NCBI GenBank assembly: GCA_022225965.2
Contig: JAKJXP020000023.1
Coordinates: 372,001 to 436,000 of the forward strand
Direction of reading: 5' to 3'
Source of the DNA: Diatrype stigma
Lineage: Eukaryota; Ascomycota; Sordariomycetes; Xylariales; Diatrypaceae
Length of the DNA: 64,000 nucleotides
Within the stretch, counting starts at the first letter, position 1. Every line of letters begins with the position of its first letter. The notes beneath the pieces are model-generated. The model ran no database searches. It was not told where the DNA came from and saw only the letters and a program-made list of their open reading frames with translations. Below are positions 34,839 to 46,499 of this stretch, piece by piece. The translations under genes were made by a program, and so were the position numbers.

Positions 34839-35144
34839 TCACTTTGTATCATTCTTCTTCCCCTTTCCCTTCTCGTCGCTGGAATGCTGGGGCGACTCCT
34901 TCTCTACCATAACCCATTCGTCCTCTTCCTGTTGCTCTCGTGCTGTTTCGCCGTAGGTTCGGCCACCCCAGTCCGCCGTGCCCGTGCCGCATTTCTTGTC
35001 ACTGGAGTTCTTGGCCGCCCTCCCGTCCTCTTGCTGTTGCTCTCTCGCCTTCTTGCCGCACTTTTGGCAGCCCCAGCCCGCGGTCCAATAGCCACATTTC
35101 TCGCAACGACTGTTGTGTAGTCGAGATAGGTAAGCGTCAGACAT
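34839..35144 (-). CDS. Small Cys-rich protein with an internal duplication
   Basis: A 101-residue predicted protein that I do not recognise. Near its N-terminus it has CEKCGYWTAGWGCQKCGKK, two CxxC knuckles spaced like a small zinc ribbon. The following part repeats the same pattern (KCGTGTADWGGRTYGETAREQQ) but three of the four knuckle cysteines have become other residues, so the gene looks like a tandem duplication whose second copy lost metal binding. Both units end in a similar AREQQ-(Q/E)-ED stretch. The C-terminus is Lys/Glu/Ser-rich. The ATG at 35144 is the first proper start; the frame continues upstream to 35237 without an ATG. It is not certain that this is expressed. Confidence 0.45.
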   Translation of the reverse strand: MSDAYLSRLHNSRCEKCGYWTAGWGCQKCGKKAREQQQEDGRAAKNSSDKKCGTGTADWGGRTYGETAREQQEEDEWVMVEKESPQHSSDEKGKGKKNDTK

Positions 35145-38100
35145 CTTGTTGGTCTCGTTACGTGGGGCGATCAAATGAAGTATCGTAGAGTCTCGGGATC
35201 TGTACGGGTCGGTGTCTTGTCGGAGCCAAGGGACCACAGGAAAAATGAGCGAAGTTGATGGTTTTTGTTTACTCAGGGTGTGTGGAGGGGTATATTATAA
35301 GCAGTATGATCTGTGAGGGATCCTGAGTTGGTTCGTCGTATTGGTGGTATCTTATTGCACCAGTTATCATTATAGGAACCAGGAAGCATTTAGGTATTTA
35401 TAGTTATCTTAGGAGTGGACGATGCCGTTTGGCTTCAAAGAGATTCCCCAGACTAAGTTCACAAAACACAGCAGCAGGTAGACGGTGAGCCATACTGGGA
35501 TCTTTTGGAATGCTCGCATAGGAAGATGGCCAAGCTTTTCGAACCAGTAAAAGCATCATCCCATACATGAGAATGTTAGTTTAATCAGACAAACATCCCG
35601 GTAAACTTTCATTCGTTGTTTGAGTTATCGCACTCGAACGTTGGTTGCATTCCTGGCACTCTAGTCCTTACTTGAAAGTATGATGGTTTATAATTCAAGG
35701 CAATGAGATGAACTTACCGGGCTGTAATGACTGTATGGCAAACACATCAAACTATAAGCTCAGCATGACTCATTGTGCCTTATTGGCCTCTTAACTCGAC
35801 TGTTATGCTACGTAGTGGGTTATATTATATATGACGTTTTTACAGAAACCCCAGTTACTATCTGCCTTAGTAGGTAAACAGATCTGCAAAAAGTAATACT
35901 GGAAATGCTTTCTTCTCAATGATCCCTTTTTATCTTTTGTATCATACGGCAACATGTACCATTGTCGCAAGTATCGGGAGGATGGTAGCTGTACTCTTGT
36001 AAAGTGCATAGACATTAGAGTGTATCGTCGATATACCATCTCTTAAGGCAGGTTCTATGATTTATATGTCTTACGCAGCCTCAAGCCACTGGTACCATGT
36101 TTGGGTTTGGCCTAGTCTTATATGTGCAGCGCCATCCCACTAGGCCTTGACTATAGAAGATCCAAGGTAATTCTATTATCTGCTAACACCGGTATACGTT
36201 TGTGATTTCAATTTTTCAAAATAGCATATTGAACTAAGATGATCCATGTTTATAAGACTCATAGCCATGGGACTCGGTAAAGGGGGCCTCTCCCCCTGAT
36301 TTTCATGGGAACAGGATTCGTTTCACTGGCTTAATTGTCACACTGTAAGACTCTATACCGTCTGTGGCATAGATCAATCAAACTATAGTATGGGTGATAG
36401 AGATTTGTTGTTGCCTCTGTAGAGACTATAATAACAATAAGTTTATGCAGTAAGCATATATCGAACAATGTCCAAGACCAGCTTGGTTGATGTAGTGATG
36501 TAGTTCTGGCGTGAAGAAGAGCAAGCAGTCCATATCTAGGTAGGCTATGAGCCGTGACCTCAGGCCACCCGCCCCAATCTGAATAGTGCCCACCCGTGAT
36601 GATGCCGGATGTCGTACTCCATCTTGGCTTGTAGATGATCTATTGTTCAAGATCCCTAGGATATTTCTCCACTACACCCCCATTCTTTTGGATTTCCGCA
36701 GTCTCACTCTCAGTCTCGTCACGTTTCCTTTTGCCTACAATGGTTCGCATCAGCAACTGCGCTGGTATAATATTGGGACACTGAGAGGAGCCCCTTGTTG
36801 GCGCGTTTTACATCAATAGACCACAAGGGGGGTTCTGTACAATTGGACAATTGTTGTTGTTGTTGTTGCTGTTGTTGGAGGATTCTGGGGAACTCTTAGG
36901 TGTCAAATTCTAGGGCACTACTTACTACTTTCCTTCCCTTTGCTTTGCTTCTTAGGTTCGTTGGAGACTGGTTTCTCCTTTTTGTCTTGGCCGGAAGGCA
37001 TGGCTGTTATTGTTGGTGTTGTTGAATATGGGGTGAAGGTTCTAAGGATATGTAATGCAATATTACGAAGTAAGAAGTATTGGTATATGATAATGTGTTG
37101 AGGAAAGAAAGGTGTAGGTGGAAATGGAAGGGAGACTGCGCGTTCATGAGTGTTTCCATGTTAAATGTCGAACCATGGATTGTCAATAAGATTCAAACCG
37201 GTGCGAGGGTTACCCATGATTGGAATGCTGGTGCGATGGATCAATGCAATGGGAATGAGGAAGAAAAGAATGATCTATGGCCAATGTGTCATTTCTCGCC
37301 ATATAGTGTCACTAAACAAAGCCTTGTTGAACAAACCACATTCAAAGCCACCAGGGAATTATTTGGACAAATCCAAGAATGTCTCCATTCATAAGTGGTT
37401 CACATGTGTCGCGTTTCTGAATAGCCCTTTTATTGACGTATTTGCTACACTCTGCTAAAGCTCTAAGGAAGGAAGGAAAGAAGGGATCGTCAGGGACGTA
37501 TGGGGGCAGATCGGACCTTTATACAGACCCAAATGGGGCCTCCAGGGGGGGGGGCCCTGCCAGAGCGTTATACATCTCTAGAGCAGCTCCAAAATAGACC
37601 CATTTTATCGCGACAACATGGAGATACAATGTTGGTATAGGTAAGAATAAACTTAGTTGAATGCAATGGATGCGTACAGCGCTCTGACACACGGCCATGA
37701 CCCATGAAGTATGAGGATACGCGGTGGCGGAATACGTGCCGTTCCAGGGGCTTTGGGTAGCAGGAAGCTCTTACAGTAGAGTGACTTACCCAACTGGTAG
37801 ATATATGGGAATCATAACGCAAACAGAATGGCTGGTCATAATGTTTCGAAGGTATGATGGTGTAGTCTTCGCTCTTGATATCGAATCGATATCCTTGCAC
37901 CTACATTGTACGTTTCGTGGCAAAGAATCCTGAGAGCCCTGTTATATGACGCTACCTTACCGTGTGTCGTTGTCCTACCCAGCGAGTAGCTATTGCCCTT
38001 ACTTGATAGCAATTAGTTCCAAGGACACGCAATGTGGTCCGTGGACGATCTTATCTCGATTTATCCATATGGAGCAGAACATGAAGATGACTTCGCGACC

Positions 38101-39135
38101 AACATACTTCGTCATATTGGCAAACGGTAACTGCCTTGGCGTAACTTGCCACAAGCCAATATGCTCTGGGCTGTTGATGCCCGAGTATTATCAAGTTAAA
38201 AGTCCGAGCCATGGGCCTCCATAGATTATGAACCCTCTCTCGTTTGATATGGAGGGGTGGGGGGGCTCCTTACACTGACGCTGCCGCCGACAGTCGGAGC
38301 AGTGTTCTCGACCGCCTTACTGCCGCCCTGTCAGTAACATAGGCCAGCAGGATGTCGTTGGAATACTAGCTATATAGCTACTAGCATATAGTTCAAACCA
38401 CCACTCCGCCAGCTGCTTCAAAAGGGATATAAGTGAAGAAAACTTCCAGCCCCATAGCCCTACAGCCCTACAGCCCTACAGCCCTATCACGCATTTACAG
38501 TAGTAGGTGGATGTGCTTTCACGACCCGGGTCAGCAACAAGTGCTCCAGAAACAGGATATAAGAATATATCAAGATTAATAGTTTCGGCATAGGAGTCGA
38601 ATAGTTTAACTCAGATTAACTCAGACCTTTATTCCCGTCTGATTCACGTGAATTGAGTTTAAGCCATACCCGTGGACATGAAGTGCAGGTGGATATAGAC
38701 TTGCTTAGCTCTTTTCGGACAAGCTCAACGCATGACGTACATTCTTGGACGGGGAATACCTCTACCCCGCCAACACCGATCTCCCAACAATAAGCCTAGG
38801 TACGGTAGCGGTACCAGTCTAAGTGCCTACCTAGGGAGCACATGATGATTACGGGGCGGCCCTACCTGGGAAGAACCTTGGAAACTCCTCTCCCTAATCC
38901 GCATCCGCCCAAGACCAGGTCTTCGAAGAGGAAAGAGAAGAAGCAAAAACTGTATTTAAACCCCCCTAGCCAGCCTACTTTGACTAGTCTAACAGAGTAC
39001 TTACTACCTACTACACCAAAGCCTTCCAGACAACACAACCACGAAGTCATACTTGAACTACTACTTGCTATAAGCAATCGCTCATTTTACCCCACGTTCC
39101 TACTTTTCACCAAACACCCACACCCCACCATCACG
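35145..39135. other. Gene-poor region, 4 kb
   Basis: No supported gene. Open frames near 35803-36039, 36426-36819, 37080-37458, 37568-37933 and 37946-38224 have weak starts and no recognisable product. It contains a GTT/GCT triplet run at 36851-36878, a 10-G run near 37543, an 8-bp tandem repeat at 38456-38487 and TACCTA-type motifs near 38797-38835. The last 200 nt are the probable ACB1 promoter, with a TATTTAAA element near 38952. Confidence 0.5.
38456..38487. repeat. 8-bp tandem repeat, four copies
   Basis: Four adjacent copies of AGCCCTAC, the last ending in T. It lies in non-coding sequence. Confidence 0.85.
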
Positions 39136-39683
39136 ATGGCGTCCAACGAGGCATTCCAGAAGGCGGCGAACGACTCCAAGAAGCTGACCAGCAAGCCCGA
39201 CAACGAGGACCTTCTCAGCCTGTACGGTACGTTGTGTCTTCCCGCGCACCCATCCCTGTCGAAACGGTATTGGTTCTTGCTCGCCGTGTCACGAAACATA
39301 TGGCCTGTAGCTGCCCAGCAGGATCAGTCTACCAATGGAGAAGGCGAACAAAACTCAGTTACTAACGCTCTGAGATGCACACAGGTCTTTACAAGGCCGC
39401 CAACGGCGAGGACTTCAGCAAGGCACCGGCGCCCGGCATGTTCGACCTCAAGGTACGCACGACGAGAACCACCCACCCCCTGTGTTCCTTCGATAGGACG
39501 CTTCAGAGCTGACATGCACGTTTTGATGAACAGGGCAAGGCCAAGTACAACGCCTGGAAGAAGGTGGCCGAGGAGGGCATCACGGCCCAGCAGGCGCAGG
39601 AGCGCTACATCGCCAAGGTCGAGGAGTTGAAGGCCAAGTACGGCTACGACGAGAACAAGGAGCCCGAGGCCGTTGGCGCTTAG
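39136..39683 (+). CDS. ACB1: Acyl-CoA-binding protein
   Basis: Small cytosolic four-helix protein that binds long-chain acyl-CoA esters and delivers them to lipid-synthetic enzymes. Three exons, 39136-39226, 39385-39452 and 39534-39683, with introns of 158 and 81 nt; 102 residues, the usual size. Conserved positions align with the bovine ligand contacts: Y30, K34 (LYKAA), K53 and K57 (DLKGKAKYNAW), with the final helix AQERYIAKVEELKAKYGY. The first junction splits the Gly codon of LYG-LYK and the second falls between DLK and GKAK, so the single long plus-strand frame covering the area is misleading downstream of 39226. The start has the ACGATGGC context and is preceded by a pyrimidine-rich leader. 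Confidence 0.95.
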
Positions 39684-40168
39684 GTGGCCATGTAAGGTGG
39701 TAGTTACACGGTGACAGTGGTTGCGGTAAGAAAGAAAGAAAGCAAATAAAGAAACGCTTGAAGCATAGCGGCGTCACGCACTTGCTTGTAGAAATCATGC
39801 CCAAACTTCCCCGAGGCTAGGCGAGCGAGAGAAGAGACTTAAGTCAGTGTCGATGCCGTCAGAACCTGGAAGGCAATATGAGCAAACGCAAAATGAATAT
39901 GTCTTCATGATCTACTGCGGGAATCAAGCTTGCAGCTTTCAAAGGATATCCAATGGCTCCACCATGGTATAAGCCCATCAGTAACCTGTATAATATGTTC
40001 CTGCCGGCCATACTCAGTGGTTGACCGAGGCTCCAGACCTCTTGTGAGGTAGTTAATAGCGAGACAACCGCAAATTCTAAAAAGTGACTTCGGAAAATCC
40101 AAAAGTCTCGACCACCCGCTACCCCCCCATCTGCCCTATCATCCATCCAACTAACCCATCAAACACGC
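39684..40168. other. Convergent intergenic space
   Basis: Holds the 3' untranslated regions of ACB1 (+) and TDP1 (-). A minus-strand frame here (40146-39859) is not supported by any family resemblance. Confidence 0.55.
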
Positions 40169-40790
40169 TCACGGATCTTCCCAAGTCCGTCCTTTCCAAT
40201 CCGGCTCGCTATAATCCGCCGTGGCGACCCAGGGCACCTCGTCATCCGCGTACCTCCTCAGGGGGAGGCTATACGGGATCCGCAGACCGACTAGCGGCGG
40301 CCCATCGCCCCCTCCTCCGAGGTCATTTTCCCGCGGCATGTCCGTCTGGAAGGTGGCGACCATCTTTGCCTTTTTCTTGGCATGATTACCATCATCCCCA
40401 CTGCCGCCGTCGCCGCCGCTCGCGAGCAGCTCGGGCCACACCAGCACGCCGATCTCCCACGACGCGATCCGGATCTGCCCGGTCCCGTTCGCCGCCTCGC
40501 CCCACGCCTGCTTCGATATGTTCGCCGACGTCAGGAGCGCCCAGTCAATCGATCTTCCGTCCTCGTCCTCGCCTCCCCTCTCGCTATACCGGATGTACGT
40601 CTTGATATGCGGCGCGGCGCGGTTTCGGCCCCCGTCGCCGTGCGCGGTTGCGTGCGGCCCTTCTTGTACTTCGCAGTGGGAAAAGAAAAGAAAGAAAGAG
40701 GGTGAGGTTAGCCTGGGAACATTGCCTGCTGGAGTTTAGTTGTTCCGGGGGGGGGGGGGGGGGGGGGGGGTGCAAAAAAANNNNNNNNNN

Positions 40791-40879
<89 letters not shown>

Positions 40880-42505
40880 CAAAAAAACTCACAGACGCCC
40901 CTTTCCGAGTCGTTGGCCCAGTGGCAGAGGAGAGGCCGCATGTACTGCAGCTGCTTCTGCTGCTGCGCCGACTGGATCCGCATGTGTATCGAGCCGCCGG
41001 AGGCGTAGCCGTCCAGCGACCGCCGGATCTCGTCCGGCGTCGGGAAGACGACCTTGAACTCCGGCTTGGTCGTTGAAGACGTCGAGAGCGCCTCGAACAG
41101 CGTGCGGCGCAGCCAGGTATCGCTGGCCCCTAGTGTTGCGATCGACGAGATCTGCGCCACGATCTCTGCGCCCCTTCTTGTCGACTTCCTCCCCTCTCCC
41201 TTCCCTGCTTTTGTGTGAACGCTGGAGGAAGAGGAAGAGGAAGAGGAAGAAGTGGTGGTGGTGATAGGCACGGCCCGGAGCGCATGTCGGACGGCCGCCC
41301 AACCCCACCGCGTCGCCGCCGGCTCGTCTTGCACGTCGTGCTTTCCCGGAACACTGGCAACGAGGGCGCCGCGGACGCCCGAGAAGTCGTACCTCTGCAG
41401 TTCGGCGACCAGCGACCGGCACACGTTCCGCTTCGCGTTGTACGCGCGCAGGTAGGCGAGGAGGTCGGCCTTGAACCGCGCTCCGCTCCCGATCCGGGGG
41501 GTGTCCCCGCCCTCGTCGCTGTCGCTCTCGCGGTCTTGCGCAGCGGACGTAGGGGCGGATGTGGATGTGGATGAGAGAGGCAGGGGCGGGGATTGCCAGA
41601 CGCCGTTCGTGAGGTTCGTCCAGTCCTTGGCGATCATGTTGGCGGTGTGTATGATGACCTGCGCGGTGTCGTCTCGGCGGAGTAGGATGAGCATCTTGGA
41701 GTGGTGGGTGCCGAACATCTCCGGCATGAAGGCTGCGTGAAGCTCGACATTGTCGTATTGGGCGGCTTGTTGCTGTTCGACCGTTAGTATGGGAGCTTAT
41801 CTTTGATTTGCCATTTACTTTTACAGGATATAAGTATCTAATATACTAGCTCAGCAATAAGGGATGGGCTGTTGATATATCTAGCACTACGTTTACAGAT
41901 TTATGCTTGCACTCCATGCATAATACCAAGCCAAATGGCGAATTGCGCAACACATAGCCCTTCCGTAGATATGCACGTTTCCGTCTTGACCAGAAAAGGG
42001 GTAGGGAAGAGCGGTGCGTGCTGCAAAGGCAGGAAGGAAGTGTTGGAAGTGTTACCTCGAGAAATATTTTGTTGGGATCCTCCCGTTTCCAGAAACCGTG
42101 GACAATATGAACCTTGGTAAAAGATCTCGTATCCTCATCGAGGTGACTCATTAGGAAGTCTACATCATGCAAGTAGTTGAAGTCCCAACATTCGGCGATA
42201 AGTGGGTCACCGACCAGATCGCCGAGGGAGACGGCATCGGCGTTGGATTCCTGCGGGAGGTCCCGGATCGTCGTGAGCCGGAATGGCGACGGGATTAGCG
42301 CACGGCGGGGGGCTGCGGCTGCGGCTGCGGTTGCAACGGTGGTAGCAGCTTTGTTCTTCCTCTTTGGGGGACTGATCGCGCGCGACAAGGATTTGGGGAT
42401 CCGATTAATTAGATCTCTAGCGCTGCGTCCCCCGATGGCATCATCAACATTGACATCAGCATCGTCGGTGCTGAGACGTCGGCGTTTCGCTGGAGGCCCC
42501 TCCAT
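40169..42505 (-). CDS. TDP1: Tyrosyl-DNA phosphodiesterase 1
   Basis: Nuclear phospholipase D-superfamily repair enzyme that removes topoisomerase I peptides from DNA 3' ends. Three exons, 42505-42056, 41772-40893 and 40668-40169; 609 residues, close to the human enzyme. HKD motif 1 is visible in GTHHSKMLIL (H174, K176) with the downstream Asn in TANMIAKDW. Motif 2 is APHIKTY (H464, K466) with TSANISKQAWG after it. The N-terminal 60 residues are basic, with a PAKRRR patch that may be a nuclear localisation signal. A poly-Ser/Thr tract follows the centre of exon 2. Intron 1 is 283 nt. Intron 2 (40892-40669, GTGAGT to CGAAG) contains the homopolymer tract and sequencing gap. Translation straight through that tract gives a spurious poly-Gly protein. 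The ATG at 42505 suits the family, though the frame is open further upstream. Confidence 0.9.
40747..40887. other. Poly-G / N gap / poly-C tract inside TDP1 intron 2
   Basis: In plus-strand order: 24 G (40747-40770), TGCAAAAAAA, ten N (40781-40790), 88 C (40791-40878), then GCAAAAAAA running into the splice donor complement CTCACAG. The sequence GCAAAAAAA occurs on both sides of the gap, suggesting that the two contig ends overlap and that the N and poly-C are assembly artefacts. Confidence 0.85.
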
Positions 42506-43465
42506 TTGGATTGCCAGATGGCGGCGGGATATCGGGATACAATATCTTGCTGAGCAAGTAACGGAGGACCGAAGCATGTGCACCTTGACGTATATCTCAC
42601 TACTAACTGGTAACCAGATATTTAGAGATGGGAGCCCTATGGCAGACCGGATCGGGTGCCTGCAGCTAATGTGTCCACTGTACGCGAAATACGGTATCTT
42701 TAGGAGAAGGGAATATCGATTTTCTAACGAATCGCGGTTGTCAAGCACGTGCTGTCCAACACCGCTTTTTCGACCATTAACGTATTTCATTCGGCTTACG
42801 AAGCTCGCAAAGCTCCATGTTAAAATTTGGGTGGCACTGGCAGCAAAATGCCCTTACTTTGTATCGCAAGCGTTAACCGTCTACCTATTCGTTTATACCG
42901 TAAGGGTGGCGCATACGGGCCTTGGAATAAAGGACGAAATACAGGTTCGTTCTGTTATTGCGTTTCGCGCTTAATTTAATAAGGAAATGGGCTATATAAT
43001 TATTATGAACTATTTTTTGCATTTACGGACTTGTAAATACTTTTTATACGATATTATGCGCTAATTTTAAAGCCATTACGATAGTTTCGAAAAATAATTT
43101 AATGCTTTTAATTAATGGTTTTATTTTTAAGCTTTAAAACTTCGAAACTTCGGCTTTAAAGTTTTTTATTTTTTAATCCGAATGTAAAATGCCGTTATAT
43201 CGGCATCGATTTTGCGGTTATTTCGAGATTTTGCAGGCAAAATCGTATAAAACTTATAAGCCGTATTATTTTTAATAATAAAGCCGTTTAAATAACGTTA
43301 ACGATAGCTTTTATTTCTTAAGTTTTTAATAATAAGGCCGTTTAAATAACGCTAATAATAACATTTCTTTTATTGCGATTTCGATATAACGAAAATATAA
43401 GCACGTTATTAATACGAAACAGCCATTTATTTCTTAATAAAAACAAATCCCGTTAATAAATTAAC
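42506..43465. other. Transition from gene-bearing to AT-rich DNA
   Basis: The TDP1 promoter side (to about 42,800) has normal composition. Between about 42,800 and 43,000 the sequence changes sharply to very AT-rich DNA in which most remaining C and G sit in CpG. No gene or recognisable transposon part is visible in 43,000-43,465. Confidence 0.6.
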
Positions 43466-43470
43466 CGGTA
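43466..43470. repeat. Target-site duplication, left copy (CGGTA)
   Basis: CGGTA directly precedes the left LTR and matches the five bases directly after the right LTR (52950-52954). Confidence 0.85.
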
Positions 43471-43629
43471 TGTTAAGAAAATAGGAGCAGTTATAATGCC
43501 ATATGGCATAAGCCATTAAATTAAATCACTACATTAAATAAACCTTTCCATTAAACGCAACCGGCATACTTAAGCCTAAATAATATAATTACGTTTTTAT
43601 TTTTACTTAATTATTTTCGTTGCCTTATA
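43471..43629 (+). repeat. 5' LTR of the chromovirus
   Basis: 159 bp, from TGTTAAG to CTTATA. It is the same length as the 3' copy with no gaps in the alignment. The expected terminal CA reads TA, a CpA to TpA change. It is the more T-rich copy of the pair. Confidence 0.9.
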
Positions 43630-46499
43630 AATGGTAGCATTTCCGGTTAATCCGGACCAATATAATCCAATTTAATACAATACAATCAATATAATACTTT
43701 GTTCTTATTAAGAACAATTTTCCCCCCTACTTCCCTTAAGCCGCCGCCGTTAAGGCGTTAGATTAAGCGGAAAAGGATTTTTGCATTCTTATACCTTAAT
43801 CTTATACCTTAACCTAACTCGTAAAACCTCGTTAAAACCTTATATTAAACCTTATTTATATTTTTTTAACCGATTTAATATTTAAAACTTAATATTATTC
43901 CCTTTTTAAGTTTTAAAGCGTTTATCTTATATTAAAAAAGGCCTTGCAAATTGCTGCAAAATCATCGCATTTATTAATAAATACCTTAAATTAAACGTCG
44001 TACGCTTTTAATAAATACAAAATATTAACGAAATTAAAGACTTCCTAAAACAAAACGATATTTCCGTTATATAACCTTAAAATTAACCTATACGAAAATT
44101 ACGATTTTAAGAACTAGCATTAAACGAAAATCCGTAGGCCATAAATACTTTCGAATTTCGCTAAACGTTTTTTTTCGCAATACGATTTATTAACCGCTAC
44201 TAAAAGGAATTATAAAAAAGTTAAGTACGTTATTAAAACCTCGACCCTGCTTAAAATTAAGCAGCAGTCTTTAACGTTAACCAAACTTTAAAAAACCTTA
44301 AATAACGGAAAAAAGCTATTTAATTCCGTTTTTAAACGCCATATGCCTTATAAAAAGTACCAATACCTATTGCATTATTCTTAACTTTTCTTAATTAAAC
44401 ATTACGTATATTTATAATTAAAAATCTTTTAGCCTTATCCTTAAGAAACGAGAAATAGTTAAACGTTAAATAATTAAACGAGAAATAATTAAATAATAAC
44501 GAAAACGTTAAGTTTTAATATCCAAACGATAACGAAATAATAAATAAAGCTATAAAAATATTAAAAACCCGTCGTAAAACCCGTAAAGCCCGTAAAGCAA
44601 TCCAGTTATTCTTTATTTATATCGATTTAATTATGAATTAAGGATTTATAAAAAGCGGTTTATCCGTTCGAAAAAACTTTATTTAATCGCACGAAAATAT
44701 TAAAAATAAAAATAATTTATTCCTAAATAAGCATATACGCCGTCATTAGCGAAACCGAACCTTTTAAAGCGAAAACCTATTTTCTTAAAATTAAAAGAAC
44801 CGGAATTAAAAACAAATGCATCCTTTCGATTTTATATATTAGGCCCTTTAAGGCCAATAATAAACTTAATCTTTCCGATTACCTTTACGACCTGCTTAGC
44901 CTTTACGGTAATAAAAGCAACCTTAAAGCAAACCTTAAGCCAAATAGTAACGAATTTAAGCCGTAAACGCCGGTAATCCGGAAAACAATAATGGTTTTTC
45001 ATTAAAGAGCAATAAACGCTTTCATTATAATAATAATAATGGCAATAATAATATTCCAATTTATCGTAAACGTAATGCAAATTCTAAAAGAATTAATGAA
45101 TTAGCCGTAATTATAATCGTTATTATAAAAGCTATAATCGATAAATTAATAAGTAACTTCTTTAATAAAATGCAAAAAACAGCCGCGAATTACCGTAACT
45201 TATCGAATCGTAATATTTACGGTTGGAAAATTTATAATTTCGAATATTTCCATCCTAACCTGGAATAGTTTTTTGGCAAAAAGAACCACATTATTATCGG
45301 CAAAAACGTTTATTACTATAACGTATATTTATTTGCGGATAGCGTAAAAAAAACAAAAAAAAACGACCGCAATAAGGCAAAAATCATTAAAAAAGATTTC
45401 CATTAATTTTTACGTAATATCGCCCAGTTATGGTAATCGTTATAATTATTATTAAACCAACGAACATTTTATAAGGCCAATAATTAAGCCGCCCTTAATA
45501 AATTCATAAATAAATTCAAAATTAACGAAACTTAAACGATTGGCTTTTTTAAGATAGCAATATTTATTCGTTAAGACATCGTCGACGATAAGTTATTCCG
45601 TAACTGGTTAATGAAAGTTATCCGTTATTGCAGAGCCTATAAAATGGAAAATCCGATTTAATAAATAACCTTTATATATAACGGATTAAATCCTTATTTT
45701 TAGGAATGCGTTTTACGTCCGGTCGAAAACATAACCTTTAACGACTATTTAATCCACATCGAAAAACGCCGCCTTTTTCATAAACGCCGCTTTTTAATAA
45801 AGGGCTAAAAACCAAAACCCTAAAGCGGTTTTACGTTAAACGAAATATTAATACGAAATTAAATCCCCGCCTTAATGCAGGTTTTTAACCCTTAAAATTA
45901 ATTTTTGTTACTAGCCTTAATTTAACGCTAATTAGCATATATAATTACCGACGAATTTAATAATAAACAAACAAACGCCAATTAATATAATAATAACAAT
46001 AAATATAATAATAATAATAGGTATAATAACGGCAATGAAAATAATAAAAGACGCGGCAATTATCGCGGTCGATCCAATAATTATAAAGATCGAAATAATT
46101 TACGAGATAACTATAATAACTCAAATAATTCAAACAGCTTTTAAAGCTTTTAAAAAAATAATTTTAATAATAAATTACGATTCTTCCGCGAAAAATATAA
46201 AAACAATTAAGTATTACGAAATATAAACCGTAATTTCTAGCCCCGCCGCTGGAAACGTTAAATCCGTTTAATCCGTAAAAAAAAAAACAGTACTTATTAT
46301 TTCGAAAATAAAATCTGGCTCGAATATAAATAAAAAGACCGCAAAGCCCGAAAGGCCCAGTTATTCGCAAACGGTTATATACTTATCGATAATTATTCCG
46401 ACGATAATGCATATAATAAAAGTAAAAATAAAAAATAAAACGTATTAATTAACGGTATAATTAAATGTTCCCAAATTAAAAACGACGATATATCTATTT

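Noticed and set aside
36840..37001. Short minus-strand ORF MPSGQDKKEKPV with a donor-like sequence and a downstream Gln-triplet run
   Set aside because: The ORF stops after 27 codons, and no exon combination gives a longer believable protein.
35145..39135. Possible secondary-metabolite or effector genes in the gene-poor 4 kb
   Set aside because: No signal peptides with Cys-rich mature parts, no synthase motifs and no consistent splice sites were found.
40584..41076. Poly-Gly and poly-Pro proteins translated through the homopolymer tract
   Set aside because: The tract lies in TDP1 intron 2 and includes ten N; splicing around it gives the expected TDP1 sequence.
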